From Berberis thunbergii (lineage: Eukaryota > Streptophyta > Magnoliopsida > Ranunculales > Berberidaceae), in contig QNQO01000512.1 in the NCBI GenBank assembly GCA_003290165.1, positions 124,001 through 188,000 of the forward strand: DNA of 64,000 nucleotides. Reading direction: 5' to 3'. The translations under genes and the position numbers were made by a program. The notes beneath the pieces are model-generated. The model did no database searches, was not told the origin of the DNA, and saw nothing but the letters and a program-made list of their open reading frames with translations. The first letter of the stretch is position 1. Each line of letters opens with the position of its first letter. Positions 32,494 through 45,440 of the stretch are shown one piece after another.

Positions 32494-33803
32494 TGTCTAA
32501 TGACGACTTTCAAGTCATTGATGATAAAGTGTTCTAGTTGGCAATAAAGTAGCCTAAAAATATTGCTGGTGGTCAGCATTTCAGGGATCATTCCCCCTTT
32601 CTTTCTATTGATGTCAGCGAAGCACCTGAGTTTCTAGCTTCATCTCCTATTCGACATGTTTCTCCTACTTCTGCAACTACCGTCAGTCCCTCCCTTATCA
32701 TGGATGTTTCTCGACAGGAGGGTAAACGTGGTTTCTCCATTGTTACTACTATTCAATCAATTCTCCCCACTGTCGGAAATGGTTTTTCGGTGCTTCCAGA
32801 TCCTAGTGTCCTCCATCCATGGATTAGTTGGATTGAGCCCGGGCCAAAGGATTTTCGTGTCAAGTCTAATGACAAGTTTTGTTGGTTTACCTAGCTCGAC
32901 GTGCAGGACGGTGCACGTAGACTGGTAAATGAATGGTACAGGCGGTTGGTGGAGAGGCCTTTGATGTTCGTGGTTGACCCGATTGATCATATCAACCATG
33001 GTCTTGAGCAGATAGTGGACGATATGAATCATCTTGCTTATGTGGGGGCAATGGGTTCGGTTTATCGAGCTGATCGTGGTCAAGTGGCTTTTTTGGAGAG
33101 GAGGTTAGCAATGGTATTGCTGGTATTTTCTAATGTTCTTTCCCAATTCGATGTGTTGAAAATGAAATGCGCGGGCTTGGAGAAAGTTGTCATCGCCACT
33201 TGAGAATCTTTGATGGAGCGAAGAATCTGCGGGATAATTTTGTTGCTGATCTTGACTCATTGAAAGATAAGCTAGATGAGGTTTGTGCTCGTCTTCGCGA
33301 TGTAAAAAGGAGTTATCCGCTGAGAAAATGGCTTTCGATGAAACTTCTTGTTATGGATTGGAGCAATCCATTATATGTGACGTTGCTGAGAGGCGGATGG
33401 AACATATAACTACTGTGCTTAATGATGTCAAGGCAGATGCTTCTGGTATGCTAAATCCAATGCTGAATAGCAGCTTGCCGCGACCAAAACTTAACTCGCT
33501 GCTGCTAAGGATAGGCTTCATGTAGTCGAAGCTGAAGATTGGAAATGAGTTATTGGCTGACGGATTGAGTTTTTTTGTTATATCGAAGGGCTCGGTGAAG
33601 ACTTGTCTAAATATCATCACTTGGTCGGTGAAGCGTTTGAGGATGATGATGCCAAGGAATCTGCTCCAGCAACAGAGGAGTCATTACCCTCTTTATTATC
33701 AAGTATTTCAAAGTTGTTGACGCTCTCTTCTCCTAAAAAGACATTGATCCTGCCATTGCTCATGTTTCTTCTCTCGATTCTTTATCACCTTCTCCGAATG
33801 TAA
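32494..33803 (+). pseudogene. Element B antisense ORF, second part
   Basis: Resumes the frame broken by C (LSAYGVLDAAE before, LSNDDFQVIDDKV after). Then come an APEFLASSPIRHVSP low-complexity part, SVLHPWISWIEPGPKDFRVK, GARRLVNEWYRRLVERPLMF and a helical, coiled-coil-like C-terminal section (HINHGLEQIVDDMNHL, QVAFLERRLAMVLL, SLKDKLDEVCARLRD). Stops interrupt it at 32537, 32554, 32892 and 33201, with shifts later. The globular N-part plus coiled-coil tail layout is the same as in E, F and A. Confidence 0.6.
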
Positions 33804-34047
33804 CAGAGTAGTGTTTATCAATAAAAATTGATTTTTTTTGTTTTTCTTCTTCTTTTTGTAACCATCACGGTCTTTGCGTCGATTTCTTTTATGATTGTTT
33901 TCATGCTTGTTGCTTGTTTAATGGTCGATCGTTGTTGTTCTTCCTAATTTGTTTGTAAAGGATTTTTTATGTCTATATCTTTTCAAACTATATTGACTCA
34001 TTCGCTTAACTTTGATTTTGTGTCTGCTGTCTCGAAGTTACTCCAAC

Positions 34048-34440
34048 ACTCTATTCGACTAGAGGTCCTTGTGTTTTGTTGACTCGGGTGTCTCGATCGA
34101 TTCAATTTTTTTTTTGTGTTTAGGTGACTCGAGTGTCCAACCTTGACTTCATTTGTTCGACATCTCGATCGATTCGAAGTTTTTTATGTTTAGGTGACTA
34201 GTGTGTCCAACCTTGATTTCGTTAGTTTGACATCTCGGTCGATTCAAAGTTTTTTGTACTTAGGTGACTTAGGTGTCCAACCTTGAATTCGTTAGTTCGA
34301 CATCTCGGTCGATTCACAGTTTTTTATGTTTAGGTGACTTGAGTGTCAAACCTTGACTTTGTTAGTTCGACATCTCAGTCGATTCAAAGTTTTTTGTGTT
34401 TAGGTGACTCAGGTGTCCAACCTTAACTTCGTGGTTGATC
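34048..34440. repeat. 70-bp tandem repeats of element B
   Basis: Five to six head-to-tail copies with constant 70-base spacing (GTTTAGGTGACT at 34118, 34188, 34258, 34328, 34398). Each holds GTGTCCAACCTTGA, GTTCGACATCTCGGTCGATTC and AAGTTTTTT. They sit between gag and the antisense ORF, the same place as the repeats of A, E and F. Confidence 0.9.
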
Positions 34441-35020
34441 AGACCAGAAGTTTTGTATGTCCGACAAGCCTTGTACAACCAGTTTATCGATTTATTTAAT
34501 TTTATGTCCGCGTGAAAATTTAGAGTTCTTGAATTTGTAATCTTTATTGATGTTTCCTTGAGTATTTCATCGATTTTGGCTGTTAAGGCGCTTATGTTGG
34601 TCCGGAGTATGGTTTGTTTCGTTTTTCTTTGCTCGTTGTCAGCCTTTATATTGGGGGCTAGTGCTTTTGTCGCTTTGTTTAACTTCTGCTTATTCCTCGC
34701 ACGTTGTTTAGTGGTTTGATTTAAATTTGCAACTATTGATGACCCCTCGAATACAGCGCCCGATCCATTGGATGAGGTCCTTTGATTTGTATGGATTGGA
34801 TGATGCAAGCTTTTCCAAGTCTCATTCGTGAAGTGTTTCGTTGGTACCCTTGTTTTGATGTAGACCTGTTCGAGTAAGGGATTTTCTTAGTTTCTTCGTG
34901 TGTTTAGCTTCCTTTAGCTATGCAGTGTGTGGTGTATATCATTTCTCTGGACTATTTTTTTTTATCCCGCAGCACTGTCAGCTTTATTCTTCCATTCGAT
35001 ATGTTTTTCTGGCTTCCTGA
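34441..35020. other. Internal region of element B without identifiable domain
   Basis: Lies downstream of gag in B's own sense. The minus-strand frame 34808-34362 stays open for 148 codons with Lys/Thr-rich composition but shows no protease or polymerase motif. I treat it as the degraded post-gag region. Confidence 0.4.
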
Positions 35021-35024
35021 TGAA

Positions 35025-36413
35025 CTCGTCAAGTAGCCCTTTCTTAGCCTAGTGTTCGATTTCATCTTTTAAGTTGTAACATTATTCAGTATCGTGCCCA
35101 TGTCTTTCCCTTCTGGGTCCTCTCTCATCCAAAGCGACCAGTTAATGTTATCGCACTTAGCTATATGTTTTAGTATATTTTCTTGACTTGTCTTTAGAGT
35201 TGTTTATGGTTTGTATGCGGTCTTCATTATGCTCGTTACCCTTTCGTGTCGAGCTCACGTTGGTTGCAACTTTTTGAATTCTTGTCGTCACTCCTTCCGC
35301 TACTTTGATGCTTCTTTGGCGAGTTTTTTTCCCATTGTCCATTGTCTTCCCTTTTTTCTTCCTTTATTTTTCGTTTTTTTTTTGATAAATTTTCTCTTTC
35401 TTGATCATTTTTCTTCCTATTTTCCTTCATCTCCTCTGGAGAGATATGCTTCTGTGCTACTTTTAGCAGGATTACAATGCCTTTTGGAGGCTTCAAGTTA
35501 AGAGCGTCAAAAAAGGGGCCTCTCTTTAATCCGGCCACGAAGGTTGCAGCGGTTGTGTCATCGCTACATCGATCGATCATCGTCAAATTATTGGTAAACC
35601 GGATGACATATTCTCGAATTGTTTCTTCCTTTCTATCTAATATGTTGGAGGTAGTGTGATCCTTTCCTCATCCGTTGGCTCCTGATAAATTTGATGATGT
35701 AAGCGGAGCCCAAAGCTTGAAAGGAATCTATCAATCTTGGTGGTAGATTGTTGAATCGGTTCATCGCTGTAAAAGTGAGGCTGATTGGGAACATTCAACA
35801 TAAAATTGATTCAGTAGTCTCTTTCAGGGCCATCATGTGGTAGAAATGTCTCAAATGATCGGTCGGGTCGAAAGTACCATCATACACCTCGAACTTTGGT
35901 GCAGTGAACTTTTTTGGAATAGTTGTTTTCATGATAGCGTCAAAAAATGGCGATTTTACCAATTCATATAATACATTTTGATCCGTGACCCCTATTTTGA
36001 ATTGGATTTTGATGAGCGTCCCTTCATATAGTGGATTTCTGCCTCAAGGAAGCTCGTTGCTTTTGAAGTTTCCTTGTTGGGGTTCTGACATTCTCTTGAG
36101 TTCAATTTGCATAGTTTTGTTGTGGTTGTTGTTGTGTCTGAACTAGGTTAGCTAGTTGAGTATGCTTTTGAGCGATCTTTTCAAGCGTCATTGTTATGTG
36201 TTCCATCTGGGTTATGAGAAAATCTACCCGAGGATCCGTGGTAGTGTCGATAGTTGTCTGGACTGTCTGGACTATTGCGTGTATCAAATCTTCATTCTTG
36301 GATGTTATTGGTCCAATGATTTGGGTTGTATCTTTTTCTTGAGCCATTAGTGATGCATCGACAGGAGAGTTGTCACGATCATTACTGGTTTGGGGATATG
36401 TAGTCTGCATCAT
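35025..36413 (-). pseudogene. gag: gag of element B (minus strand, broken)
   Basis: Starts MMQTTYPQTSNDRDN at 36413 with a helical N-part (RVDFLITQMEHITMTLEKIA). A capsid core follows in shifted frames: YDGTFDPTDHLRHFYHMMAL near 35880, then FIRSQRMRKGSHYLQHI, then TAATFVAGLKRGPFFDALNL at 35586-35480. A knuckle remnant HDTE-stop-CYNLKDEIEH lies near 35080. No protease follows. Multiple stops and frameshifts. Confidence 0.72.
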
Positions 36414-36500
36414 TTCCTCCGATGGTTTGTGGATCTTTTGTTAGGTTGTGGTGAACTTATTCACAATTTTTTTTGTAAACAGGAAACTCGTCGTTCCCGT

Positions 36501-37900
36501 TGTGCAATTATTAACCTATATAATAAGTTTATAATTGTACGCTTTACTCTCAAGTGCACAAGACTAAACAAATAGTATGCATGGCAAGAACGAGATAGTT
36601 CTCATGAGGCTTGGTTCAATTATGTTTAAAACTTTTTTCCTAATACTAATATTTCACCGAAACCTAATAATTAATTGACTACAAAAAGATAATGAGACAA
36701 ATTAAATGTAAAACTAAATAAATTCAAATAGTGAGAAAATAAGTTAGGGATTTAATATTCGCAACTAGTCATCATCATTTGAATGATAATATGCCTAATG
36801 ATACCAACCAAATTTCAATGCTAAAATTTTGCCAACCTAAGGGCATGAGAGTCTACTCCTTAAGCTATGGATTTCCCTAAACAACGAATTAGGCATGGGT
36901 GTCTAATCTGACTCTTTTCATTCTAAATGTATTTAACATGGTATGTACTAAGTTGCACCTCAAGAACACATAAATCATTGGAAATTGACAAAAACATAAT
37001 TCCCAAAACATGGTATCAATTTTTGTCATCTATGTTGATTAATTCCAAGAACTTATCGTACTTGGCTCTTTTTGTAACTATCATCATAAAAATCACGCAT
37101 ATGGCGATCAAGCATAAACAAAATTCATATAAAAGGTGAAATCAAAGTAGAAAATAATCAATTGAGCATTGTAAAAATAGTTTATCAAGGCATGTCAAAA
37201 TTACAAGGAGTCATAACTAGTACTTCAATCTATCTCTAACTAAATTGTTTAGCTACACAGAAGGCAAGATTGGTTTTTAAAAGAAGCATTGAAAAGTAGA
37301 TCAAATAAACAAACTTTACCAACGGTGGTAAGAAATGAAGATCTTGGGTGCAAATAGCTTTAAAAAGCTTTTAAACTTCTTCTCTTCCAGCTACTTCTTC
37401 ACACGGTCTGTAACAGACCACGAACTAAGGGAGCAACTTGCTGGCAGCAACTCGCGCACAATAGCTCCATCCTTCATTCTTTTTCTTCTCTACTTCTTCT
37501 TCTTCCCCGCTTCAGTCACGCACAATAGAAACTCCCAGCGAGTAGCCCACGAAAAATAGCAAATACACAGCCAAACAGATAACAAAAACGCAGCCAAAGA
37601 GATAGAAAAAATGCAGCCCAAGAGATATGAGAATTCGCAACCAATAAAGACCCAAATTTGCAGTCGGAGAGGATACAAATTAGCAGTCTAGTCAAATTGG
37701 GTTTCCTTGTTTGACTAGACTTTTTTTTAGGACCCGGCCTTGCACGCGGCATTAGTTTTTTTTTTCTCTATTACATCACCTGCCAAAACCAAAATATACT
37801 AAGTAGAAAATTATTACAAAAAAAAATTAGAATTAACTAAATAAGCCAACAATTATACTTAGAAAAGCCATGTTCGGAGTGCGCTTTTATGCACTCATCA
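36501..37900 (-). repeat. 3' LTR of element D (1.4 kb)
   Basis: Pairs with 55015-56195. About 220 bases longer because of extra sequence around 37455-37690, containing several CAGCCAA-GAGATA repeats (AACGCAGCCAAAGAGATAG, ATGCAGCCCAAGAGATATG). A polypurine tract follows at 37901-37915, read on minus as GCTTGGGGGGTG. Confidence 0.9.
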
Positions 37901-39480
37901 CACCCCCCAAGCGACTCAAACTTAACTAAAACTCAAGATTGACATAAAACTCTTATCTATACCACTTTCGCTGGCACTTTCAATTGCATTTAACGAATGC
38001 AATAAGCCTTTAAACCCCTAGGTGTTCCTAGTGGACGAGTTATAGTCTCGTGAGGGTTTACCAGAGTGAAACCCTTAAACATTGTTTTATTTTCAACAAA
38101 TTGCTTAGTCTTGACTTCTAATTCAACAAATATCTCAAATTGTCTATGAGAGTAAAGTATCACAAAAAAAATTGGTAATCATTCATTAGCAAATTTAAAA
38201 TAATAAACTTCCTCTTCACAAGTTTTGAAACTCAAAATAAGGTACATCACTTATAAATGGCTTGTAAGAAACCACAAGTTCTCGTTGGTGTAAAGTGAGC
38301 TAACACATAATTATGGAGTTTCAAAGTAATTCCAAAATACATTACTTTTTCAAAATTCATTAGAATTTCTATTTTATGAAACAACCAATACAACGAATAC
38401 TAACACAAATTAATACCTTTTTTTGTTTTTTTATTTTTATTTTTTTAAGGATATTTGTGTGGACGTACTGTGCAATGCTCCCTTAAGTTTTCTAATTGAC
38501 CCATGTAATGAGCTTTAGACCAATGACTCCTAAACTAGATGACTTTAGGGCATTAGGTGTAGAAACAACCCTATGAGTTTACCAACTCGAGCCAAAAAGA
38601 CTACGAAGTTAAACTAGCCACAACCTAACTTCAACATGTGCAATGTTTAGCTCCCTTAAGTTTTGTAATTGACCCATGTAACGAGCTTTTGACCAATGAC
38701 TCCTAAACCAGATGACTTTAGGGCATAAGGTCTAGAAACACCCCTACGGGTTTACTAACTCGAGTCAAAAAGACTACGGAGCTAAACTGGTTTATTTTAA
38801 CATTGTGTCAAGGTTACTCATCCAACAAATCTCCCAATTTATCCTAAGATATAAGCATCCATATTTGGTTTCATCTCTTCATACCTCACACTATGTGCCA
38901 GTGTGCATGTGTTAAATTCAAAGTAAAACGAGTGGAATACTCACTAACCAAAAATAGACAGTACAAATTTATATTTCCTAGACATATGATCATGTGTTCA
39001 CCATTTTAAACTCGCTAATGAATTTTGAATCAAAAGTAAAATACAACAATACTATAAATAAATAAATAACCACTTAATTCATCATTGAGTTCAACCTAAC
39101 CATGCCAAGACATCATTGCAATTTTATTTTTATAATTTTTTTTTTGAAATAAAAGAAAAACAACCTTTCTACACCCTCAACCTCAATCGGACATTGTCCT
39201 CAATGTTAAATCAATCCGTTGTAACAAGGTGGGAAGAAAGAAATGAAAAAAAATTAAATAAAAATGATCTAACAACCTAGCAAAACTAAATTTGAAAATA
39301 ATAAAAATTAAGCAAGGGAGGGACTTAGCTGGATTTCTATAACGCGTGATCGCCTTAGCATAAAGTGCCCATTTTCTCTTTGGGTTACCTCCAAAGTAGT
39401 GCTAAGTTTATAGTCTTCAGCTAGACTAAATAACTCTCATGCAATGTATTGAACGGAATGGAGAGCCAAGTCCTCATCTC
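37901..39480 (-). other. Element D region between integrase and 3' LTR
   Basis: Athila elements often carry an env-like ORF here, but I see none in any frame. It holds a ~170-bp tandem pair (38465-38620 and 38637-38795) sharing CTCCCTTAAGTTTT, GACCCATGTAA-GAGCTTT and ACCAATGACTCCTAAAC. Confidence 0.6.
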
Positions 39481-39484
39481 TAGG

Positions 39485-40090
39485 CTAAAAGCTCATCTCA
39501 TTGTAGGGCTTCACTCTATGTCCATTAACTTTAAATGTTAGATTTTTCTCCTTGCTATGAACCTCTACAGCTCCATGAGGAAAAATATTGGTCACAACAA
39601 AAGGACCATACCACCTAGACTTGAGCTTCCCAGGAAAAAGTTTCAATTTTGAATTGTAAATCAACACTTTCTATCTCACATGAAAGTCCTTCCTGATAAG
39701 GTTCTTATCATGATATGCCTTGGTCCTTTCCTTATATAGCTTGGCATTCTCATAGACATCGTTTCTCAATTCTTCTAACTCATTCAACTGCAGCTTCACT
39801 TTGTCACCCACCTGATTCATATCAAAATTTAATATCTTGATGGCCCAGTAAGCCCTATGTTCCAACTCTACCGGTAGGTGACATGCCTTCCAAAAAACGA
39901 CTTGATATGGCAACATGCCAATAGGAGTGTTGTAAGTAGTTTTATAGGCCCACAATGCATCATTCAAGCATAGCGACTAATCTTTTTTTTAGTATTCACT
40001 GTCTTCTCTAGGATTTTTTATTTCTCTATTTCTTATCTCCACCTGACCACTGGTTTGAGGATGATATGGAGTGCCAACCTTATGTGTAAT
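39485..40090 (-). pseudogene. pol: Element D integrase, C-terminal part
   Basis: Minus strand: [16 protein letters not shown] with the third catalytic residue (Glu), then [40 protein letters not shown], a helical stretch [20 protein letters not shown], a stop at 39670 and [20 protein letters not shown], the GPY/F module. The N-terminal half lies at 49407 onward beyond element E. Confidence 0.88.
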
Positions 40091-40095
40091 CCCAT

Positions 40096-40753
40096 TGATG
40101 ATACATAAAAACAGCCACACCCCTAAGCCATACACTTGTCACGATGATCTTGAGGAATTACGAGCCCCAATACCAACCCAACACCGATCCGGTCCAAGAG
40201 GTTATAAGGCCCCCCCCCCAATTTAGTCCTCCAGACGAACCTGAACTCTTACAGCGTGCTATGCCGACAAGTCTCACAGCTATCCTCAATACCCATGAGT
40301 CCTACTAAGGAAAGTATCTCGAGGATCAACTTCGGAAGGGAAATTACAACAGCTTTCTGCTTCCAACTAGGAAGCAAATACCATAGTACATTCCACACAA
40401 GGAATCTTCCTTCTACGGATTGTTCTCGTATTGGAAACTATCTCCCGCGTATCGAAGAACACAAGGCTAACAACGAACTTCCTTCCTACAGAACGACTCC
40501 TAATTAGATAAGGATCTCCACAAAGATTGGCCTGGTCAAACCAGGACTCGTTGCACTATAATAAGACATGAGGTTGGTAAACTAAGGTATGCTACAAATT
40601 TCATGTTACAACATTACACCTTCCTCAGATCCCTATCTGAATTTAGCATCGGAGTGCCATCGGCCACCACAACGGTAGTCTGTGGCTCATTTGTGTTACT
40701 TGTATAGGTCAGCGGGATTAGGTCAAACCAGGGAACAAAAATCGACTGCATCA
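40096..40753 (+). repeat. 5' LTR of element E
   Basis: Ends ACTGCATCA, followed at 40754 by a primer-binding region GTTTGGCATCGTCCGTGGGG. It is visibly diverged from the 3' LTR (seven differences in the first sixty bases by eye). Confidence 0.9.
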
Positions 40754-40828
40754 GTTTGGCATCGTCCGTGGGGACAACAAAGTTCTTAACTTTTCATTAG
40801 CGTCGTCTTCTTTTAAAACCCAAAAAAA

Positions 40829-42160
40829 ATGGGGACAACTAAGTCAGGCAACAACGGAGAACAAGAGAACACGTCAAATGCTCCGGTTGGCGCAACATCA
40901 TTGCTTTCAGCGGCTTCGGTCATACACAGGTTGCAGACTCACGCCTCCGTGCCGACGATAATAACAACGGACCTCCGAATCAATAGGATGTCATCTCAAA
41001 TACAATAGATAGACAAGGCGGTGGAGGCTCTCACGTGACAAAATCCACCACCTGCCAATGGAGACCAGGAGCATCACGGGCCTCCGTCTCCGTTGGATGG
41101 CAGGGAGGAAGCACAGGAAAGGCAAGCCCCCACTCGTTCTCATTGAACTAGGGGAGGTTGCATGACTAACACTTAGCCTGTCACCAAGGTAGAGAGACTT
41201 GACCCTCAGAACCCCCTCCGTAGAGGGGCGCACGACCCAGATGTGCTATATCGCCTCTCTATCCCACCATTTTTTGACCAGATCATGAATAATGCCCTTC
41301 CGAGGAAGCTCACTCCTCTGAAGCTCGACTACTACGACGGAACGACCAATGCATTCGATCATATGCACCATTACCAGCACAAAATGGCCCTTAAAGAAGA
41401 ATCTGAGTTTGTCATGTGCAAAACTTTTCCCACTCTTCTGAAAAGCCACTAATGTGGTTCCACAGCCTTCCGTCGAAGTCGACCGACTCCTTCAAGACAA
41501 TGGCAAAGGAGTTCCTGACACATTTCATAGGGAGCCAACATTTTCAAAAAGGCTTATACTACATACACTCTCTAAAGCAGAGGTCCCATGAGACTCTCAG
41601 AGAGTATGTCATGTGCTTCAACAACGAACTGACTCTCATTGACGGATGCAACGACGATGCAACCATAACAACCTTCACTGCGGGCCTCAATGAAGGAAAA
41701 CTCTACGGAGACCTCACCTTAGAGCCCCCTCTGGACATGACTGAGCTCCTCACGAGCGCTCAGAAGCATATTACCTTGGGGCAGCTGAGAACCATGCAGA
41801 GGGAAACCAAAGGCCAGAAGAAGCCCTCCGCTCCTAAGGACAAAAAGGAAGGAAAGAGATGCAAGCACGTGGAATGGAGCAAGAAAAAGCGCAATAACAA
41901 CAGGTTAAACCCTAGTCGGCTCAAGCCAAAGAAAACATCCAACTACATTGGATTCAGAACTGTGACACCCCTCAATGCCAGCCTATCAGACATACTAAAC
42001 TCCATGAAGAACTTGGAGAATCTGAAGTGGCCCCCGAAGCAGTGCGGTGACAACGGCAAGTACCGTGTGTAACACAATGAGGGTGGCCACAAACCAACGA
42101 CTGCAAGAGTCTGAGGTATGAATTTGAGTACTGAATCCGCATAGGCAAAATGAAAGAATT
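40829..42160 (+). pseudogene. gag: gag of element E
   Basis: Starts MGTTKSGNNGEQENTSNAPV. LTPLKLDYYDGTTNAFDHMH opens the core (41308). One frameshift near 41430 moves it to a long clean frame (41440-42069): WFHSLPSKSTDSFKTMAKEF, YIHSLKQRSHETLREYVMCF, DDATITTFTAGLNEGKLYGD, EPPLDMTELLTSAQKHI, then a Lys-rich basic tail. A knuckle-like H-NEGGH-TNDCKSLRYE part lies at 42075-42125 after a stop. Better preserved than the F copy. Confidence 0.82.
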
Positions 42161-42374
42161 TATGAACTTAGAGAAGCGACTAAAACAAACCAGGGACAGG
42201 GGGAGTCAGTTAAAGAAATAGCGAAGGAGACTCCAGTGATAATATATGTCCTTCATGGAGTCGGACCGCATGAAGACCAGTCATACAAGTCCTGCAAGTG
42301 AACTCTACTAAAAATGTAGACGAGGACGGACACATCTGCTACTCACGGGTACAAAGCCCCATTCCCATCTTAAT

Positions 42375-42940
42375 CTTTACAGACAAATACATCTGCATAA
42401 CAACGTTCTAGTCATCTCAGTCTCCATCGCAAGGTGGGGGGTAAAGAAAGCTCTAGTGGACATAGGAAGCTCATTCAACACCCTGTTATACTACGCATTC
42501 CACAGTATGGTCCTCAAGGAGGAAAACTTGACGTCCTTAGACTACCGCTGATTGGATTCGACGGAGAGAAGTGTTTCCCGGTCGAGAAGATGAGGTTGGA
42601 AACAATGGCAGAAAAGGTGCAACTAAGAAAGGTCCAGTTTCTTGACTTCATGGTCGTAGACACACCGTTAACCCATCAACCTTATCTTGGGAGACCACCA
42701 GATGGAGGCAGTAGTCTCCACCCTTCACCAGTGTGTTAAGTACACTGCTAACCACTCAGAAGGGCCATTATGTGGAGACCAACCTACTGCACGAGGCTGC
42801 CATTACACCGCACAGAAACAAATAGAATGCTCCCGGATCCAGTTACATATTGCGAGGCAGCCTGAAATAGTGTCGGGCCAAACGACAATAGAGGCATCGC
42901 CTTCAAACAACGCAGGAACAATAAGCTCCTCCACCTAGCG
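42375..42940 (+). pseudogene. Retropepsin-like protease of element E
   Basis: VISVSIARWGVKKALVDIGS with SFNTLLYYAFHSM carries the active-site D-I-G-S-S. SLDYPLIGFDGEKCFPVEKM and KVQFLDFMVVDTPLTHQPYL follow, with frameshifts, and PTARGCHYTAQKQIECSRIQ lies near 42783. No polymerase follows. Confidence 0.75.
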
Positions 42941-44610
42941 ACCAAGGCAAACGGGAATACATCCCCCCGACATTCCGTCGATACAGAGATTGACCCCTTT
43001 ACAAGGTTTACTCTTCAGTAACCTTTGAAGTGTCTCGATAATCAGCTGTACGATCAACAAGAGAAACCCAAATTCACTTCAAGGCCTTGATCAATTTATC
43101 TCCGTCAACAGTTAGTATACTTTCAGTTGTTTGTTCCCTTTCCATAGTCAATGTAGAGTTTTAGTTCTTAAAGACTTATGTGATTTGCAATCAATTAAGA
43201 AATAAAGGTAGAATTACGAAGACAAACTCTATTGATTATTGGAAAGATGTAACAACAAGCGCCCTGAGGCTGATACAAAAGACTACATACTACAAGCATT
43301 TGAATACAGTTCAACATGAAGTGAAAGACCCGTTTAGACAATCTGACCATGTAAAGGTGTTTGAAGGAGGACATGCAAGTGACAACAAAGATATGTGAAT
43401 GAACTTCGCTCAACCCTTTCCAAAGATAAAGAGAAGATGTCAGAGGGAACTGAAAGGACTGAGCGGCCAAACGGCTCCGTAGAATCACCCCAGAAAAGCG
43501 CCCGTACAATGGTGTTGTAGACCTTACAACAAATTGTTGATTTCCTCAAGAGACATCCCACCCCCCTTACAGACTTCCTCAAATGGTTGTTGGCATAAGG
43601 GGGGTGGAAGAAGGCAGATGAAGATGGCCACAAGCGGTGAAGCAGACGAGGCCTCACAATGATGCCAAATGAGGCCACTTTTCCCATGAACGACGCCAGG
43701 AGTGACTGAGATACCACACCTGAAAGCATCACACATCGGCTAACACTTCGATCAGCCATTGGTTAGAAACAAGATCCACGAACATATGAACGCAAGCGGC
43801 ACAAAGTAACACCAAGGCATCTCCTTTGGTTGCAAATCCGTACTACTTCTCAGCGATATGAAAAACAATTATGAGACCACAGCAGATCAACTATGTGCCC
43901 ACCTAGAACAGGTGACCACGCATAATAGCAATTGTCATTATGCCTAATCAGTGCAAATGTCAGAACATTTAAGGACTCCATAGCTAGAGATCTCCCATCA
44001 GCCTTTGGAAAACCCAAAGCATTTTCTTCAAACAAGAACATTTAGGAGATAAACTCTATCAGAGATAGTGCCTACAATGATTGGAGGACACCATTATATA
44101 GACGTAATGGTTCACCAAATGGGCTTCCTACATTAACTGCTAAGCATAGAATACCGTGTGGGAAATGAAAAAATGGTGGTTCCCAAGGAAAGTGCGCAAA
44201 CCACGTTCGCTCAATTAATGGCAATGCACGCAACCACATCAATTAATGGGGAGTAAATGATACTCAACCGTCCCGCAACCTATGTTGTACATGTGTCATC
44301 GCGCAATCTATGTCGTACACGTAACGCAACTGTACAGAAAACCCAAACATTTCATTTGCGGGCCCAAAGGCTTGATCCACTCGGCCCACCATTCATACAA
44401 TATTCTGCTACATGTTTTGCTGGAATGCAAATCCAAATCAGCCTTGACGCACGAACCGTACCTACGTATCGTTGTTTGTTTTAAGGTAATAATGTCCACA
44501 AAGTGTGATACACTAGTGAACATGGGTCTGCACGCCTTCAAAAGAGCGGAACCCCTCTCCAACGGGGTAAGCTTAGTCAACCAAAGTTGATGACGATGGC
44601 TTCCGGTATC
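42941..44610 (+). other. Non-coding middle of element E, conserved with element F
   Basis: Occupies the place of the missing polymerase. 43125-43320 parallels 8280-8480, and 44040-44300 parallels 9110-9370 (TTCACCAAA-GGGC, CATTAACTGC, TACTCAA-CGTC). No enzyme motif is visible in any frame. Confidence 0.5.
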
Positions 44611-44619
44611 TCCCGACAC

Positions 44620-45440
44620 TTAGTCCACTTAGTGCGAATCTCAATGGTTTAGGAAGTGGGAGTCTAATCAGCGCTACCATGCCTGGTGACGACGACTTGC
44701 CAAGGATCATTGCCACCCATTCGAGATCAATGATCGCCGAACCCAATCATGTAAGTCTAGTTGGTGACGACTGGAAACGAAAGCTTCTGATCAAAGCCTA
44801 GACCTATAGCCCCCACTGCGCGGGTGTAAATGGGTTGGAAGGTGGGAGCCTAGTCTATCTCGAACTGATTTAGTTGGCTCGCCACGGGACCACCACTTTT
44901 CAGCGTGGCCGCCAAATTACCAACCCTGGATTTGTAGCCCCCACTGCGCAGGTATAGATAGTTTAGAAGATGAGAGCCTAGTCAGTCCCGATCTGAGTTT
45001 GACGGCTCGCCATTGAACCACTGTTTTTCAGCGTGGCAGCCAAATCACCAACCCTGGACTTGTAGCCCCCATTGCACTGGTGTAGATAGTCTAGAAGGTG
45101 GGAGCCTAGTCAGTTGTGAACTGATTTCGACGACTTGCCATGGGACCACTACTTTTCAGCGTGGCCGCCAAAAACTCCCAAATTTGTAGCTCGATGCACA
45201 CAGTTGTAGATGATTTAGAAGGTGGGAGCCTAGTCAGTCCCAAACTGATCTCGACGGCTTGCCACGGAACCACTACTTTTCAGCCTGGTCGACGAACCCT
45301 TTTTACTCTAACTTGTAACCCCCACCGAGCAGGGCGGGTGTAGATGGTTCGAAAGTTGGGATACTAGTCAGTCCTTAACTGATGTTGACGACTCACCATG
45401 GGGCTTTTGCTCAGGCATAGATGATACGGAAGGTGGGAGC
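44620..45440 (+). repeat. ~125-bp tandem repeats of element E
   Basis: Six or so copies spaced 124-128 bases (GGTGGGAGCC-type landmark at 44841, 44969, 45097, 45221), each with AACTTGTAGCCCCCACTGCGC and CCACTACTTTTCAGCGTGGCC. Same unit as in F. Confidence 0.88.

Noticed and set aside
34048..34440. CRISPR-like array
   Set aside because: Units are contiguous 70-bp tandem repeats without unique spacers, in a plant retrotransposon.
35211..35501. Plus-strand 96-codon Phe-rich ORF
   Set aside because: Shadow of the Lys/Glu-rich gag tail of element B on the opposite strand.
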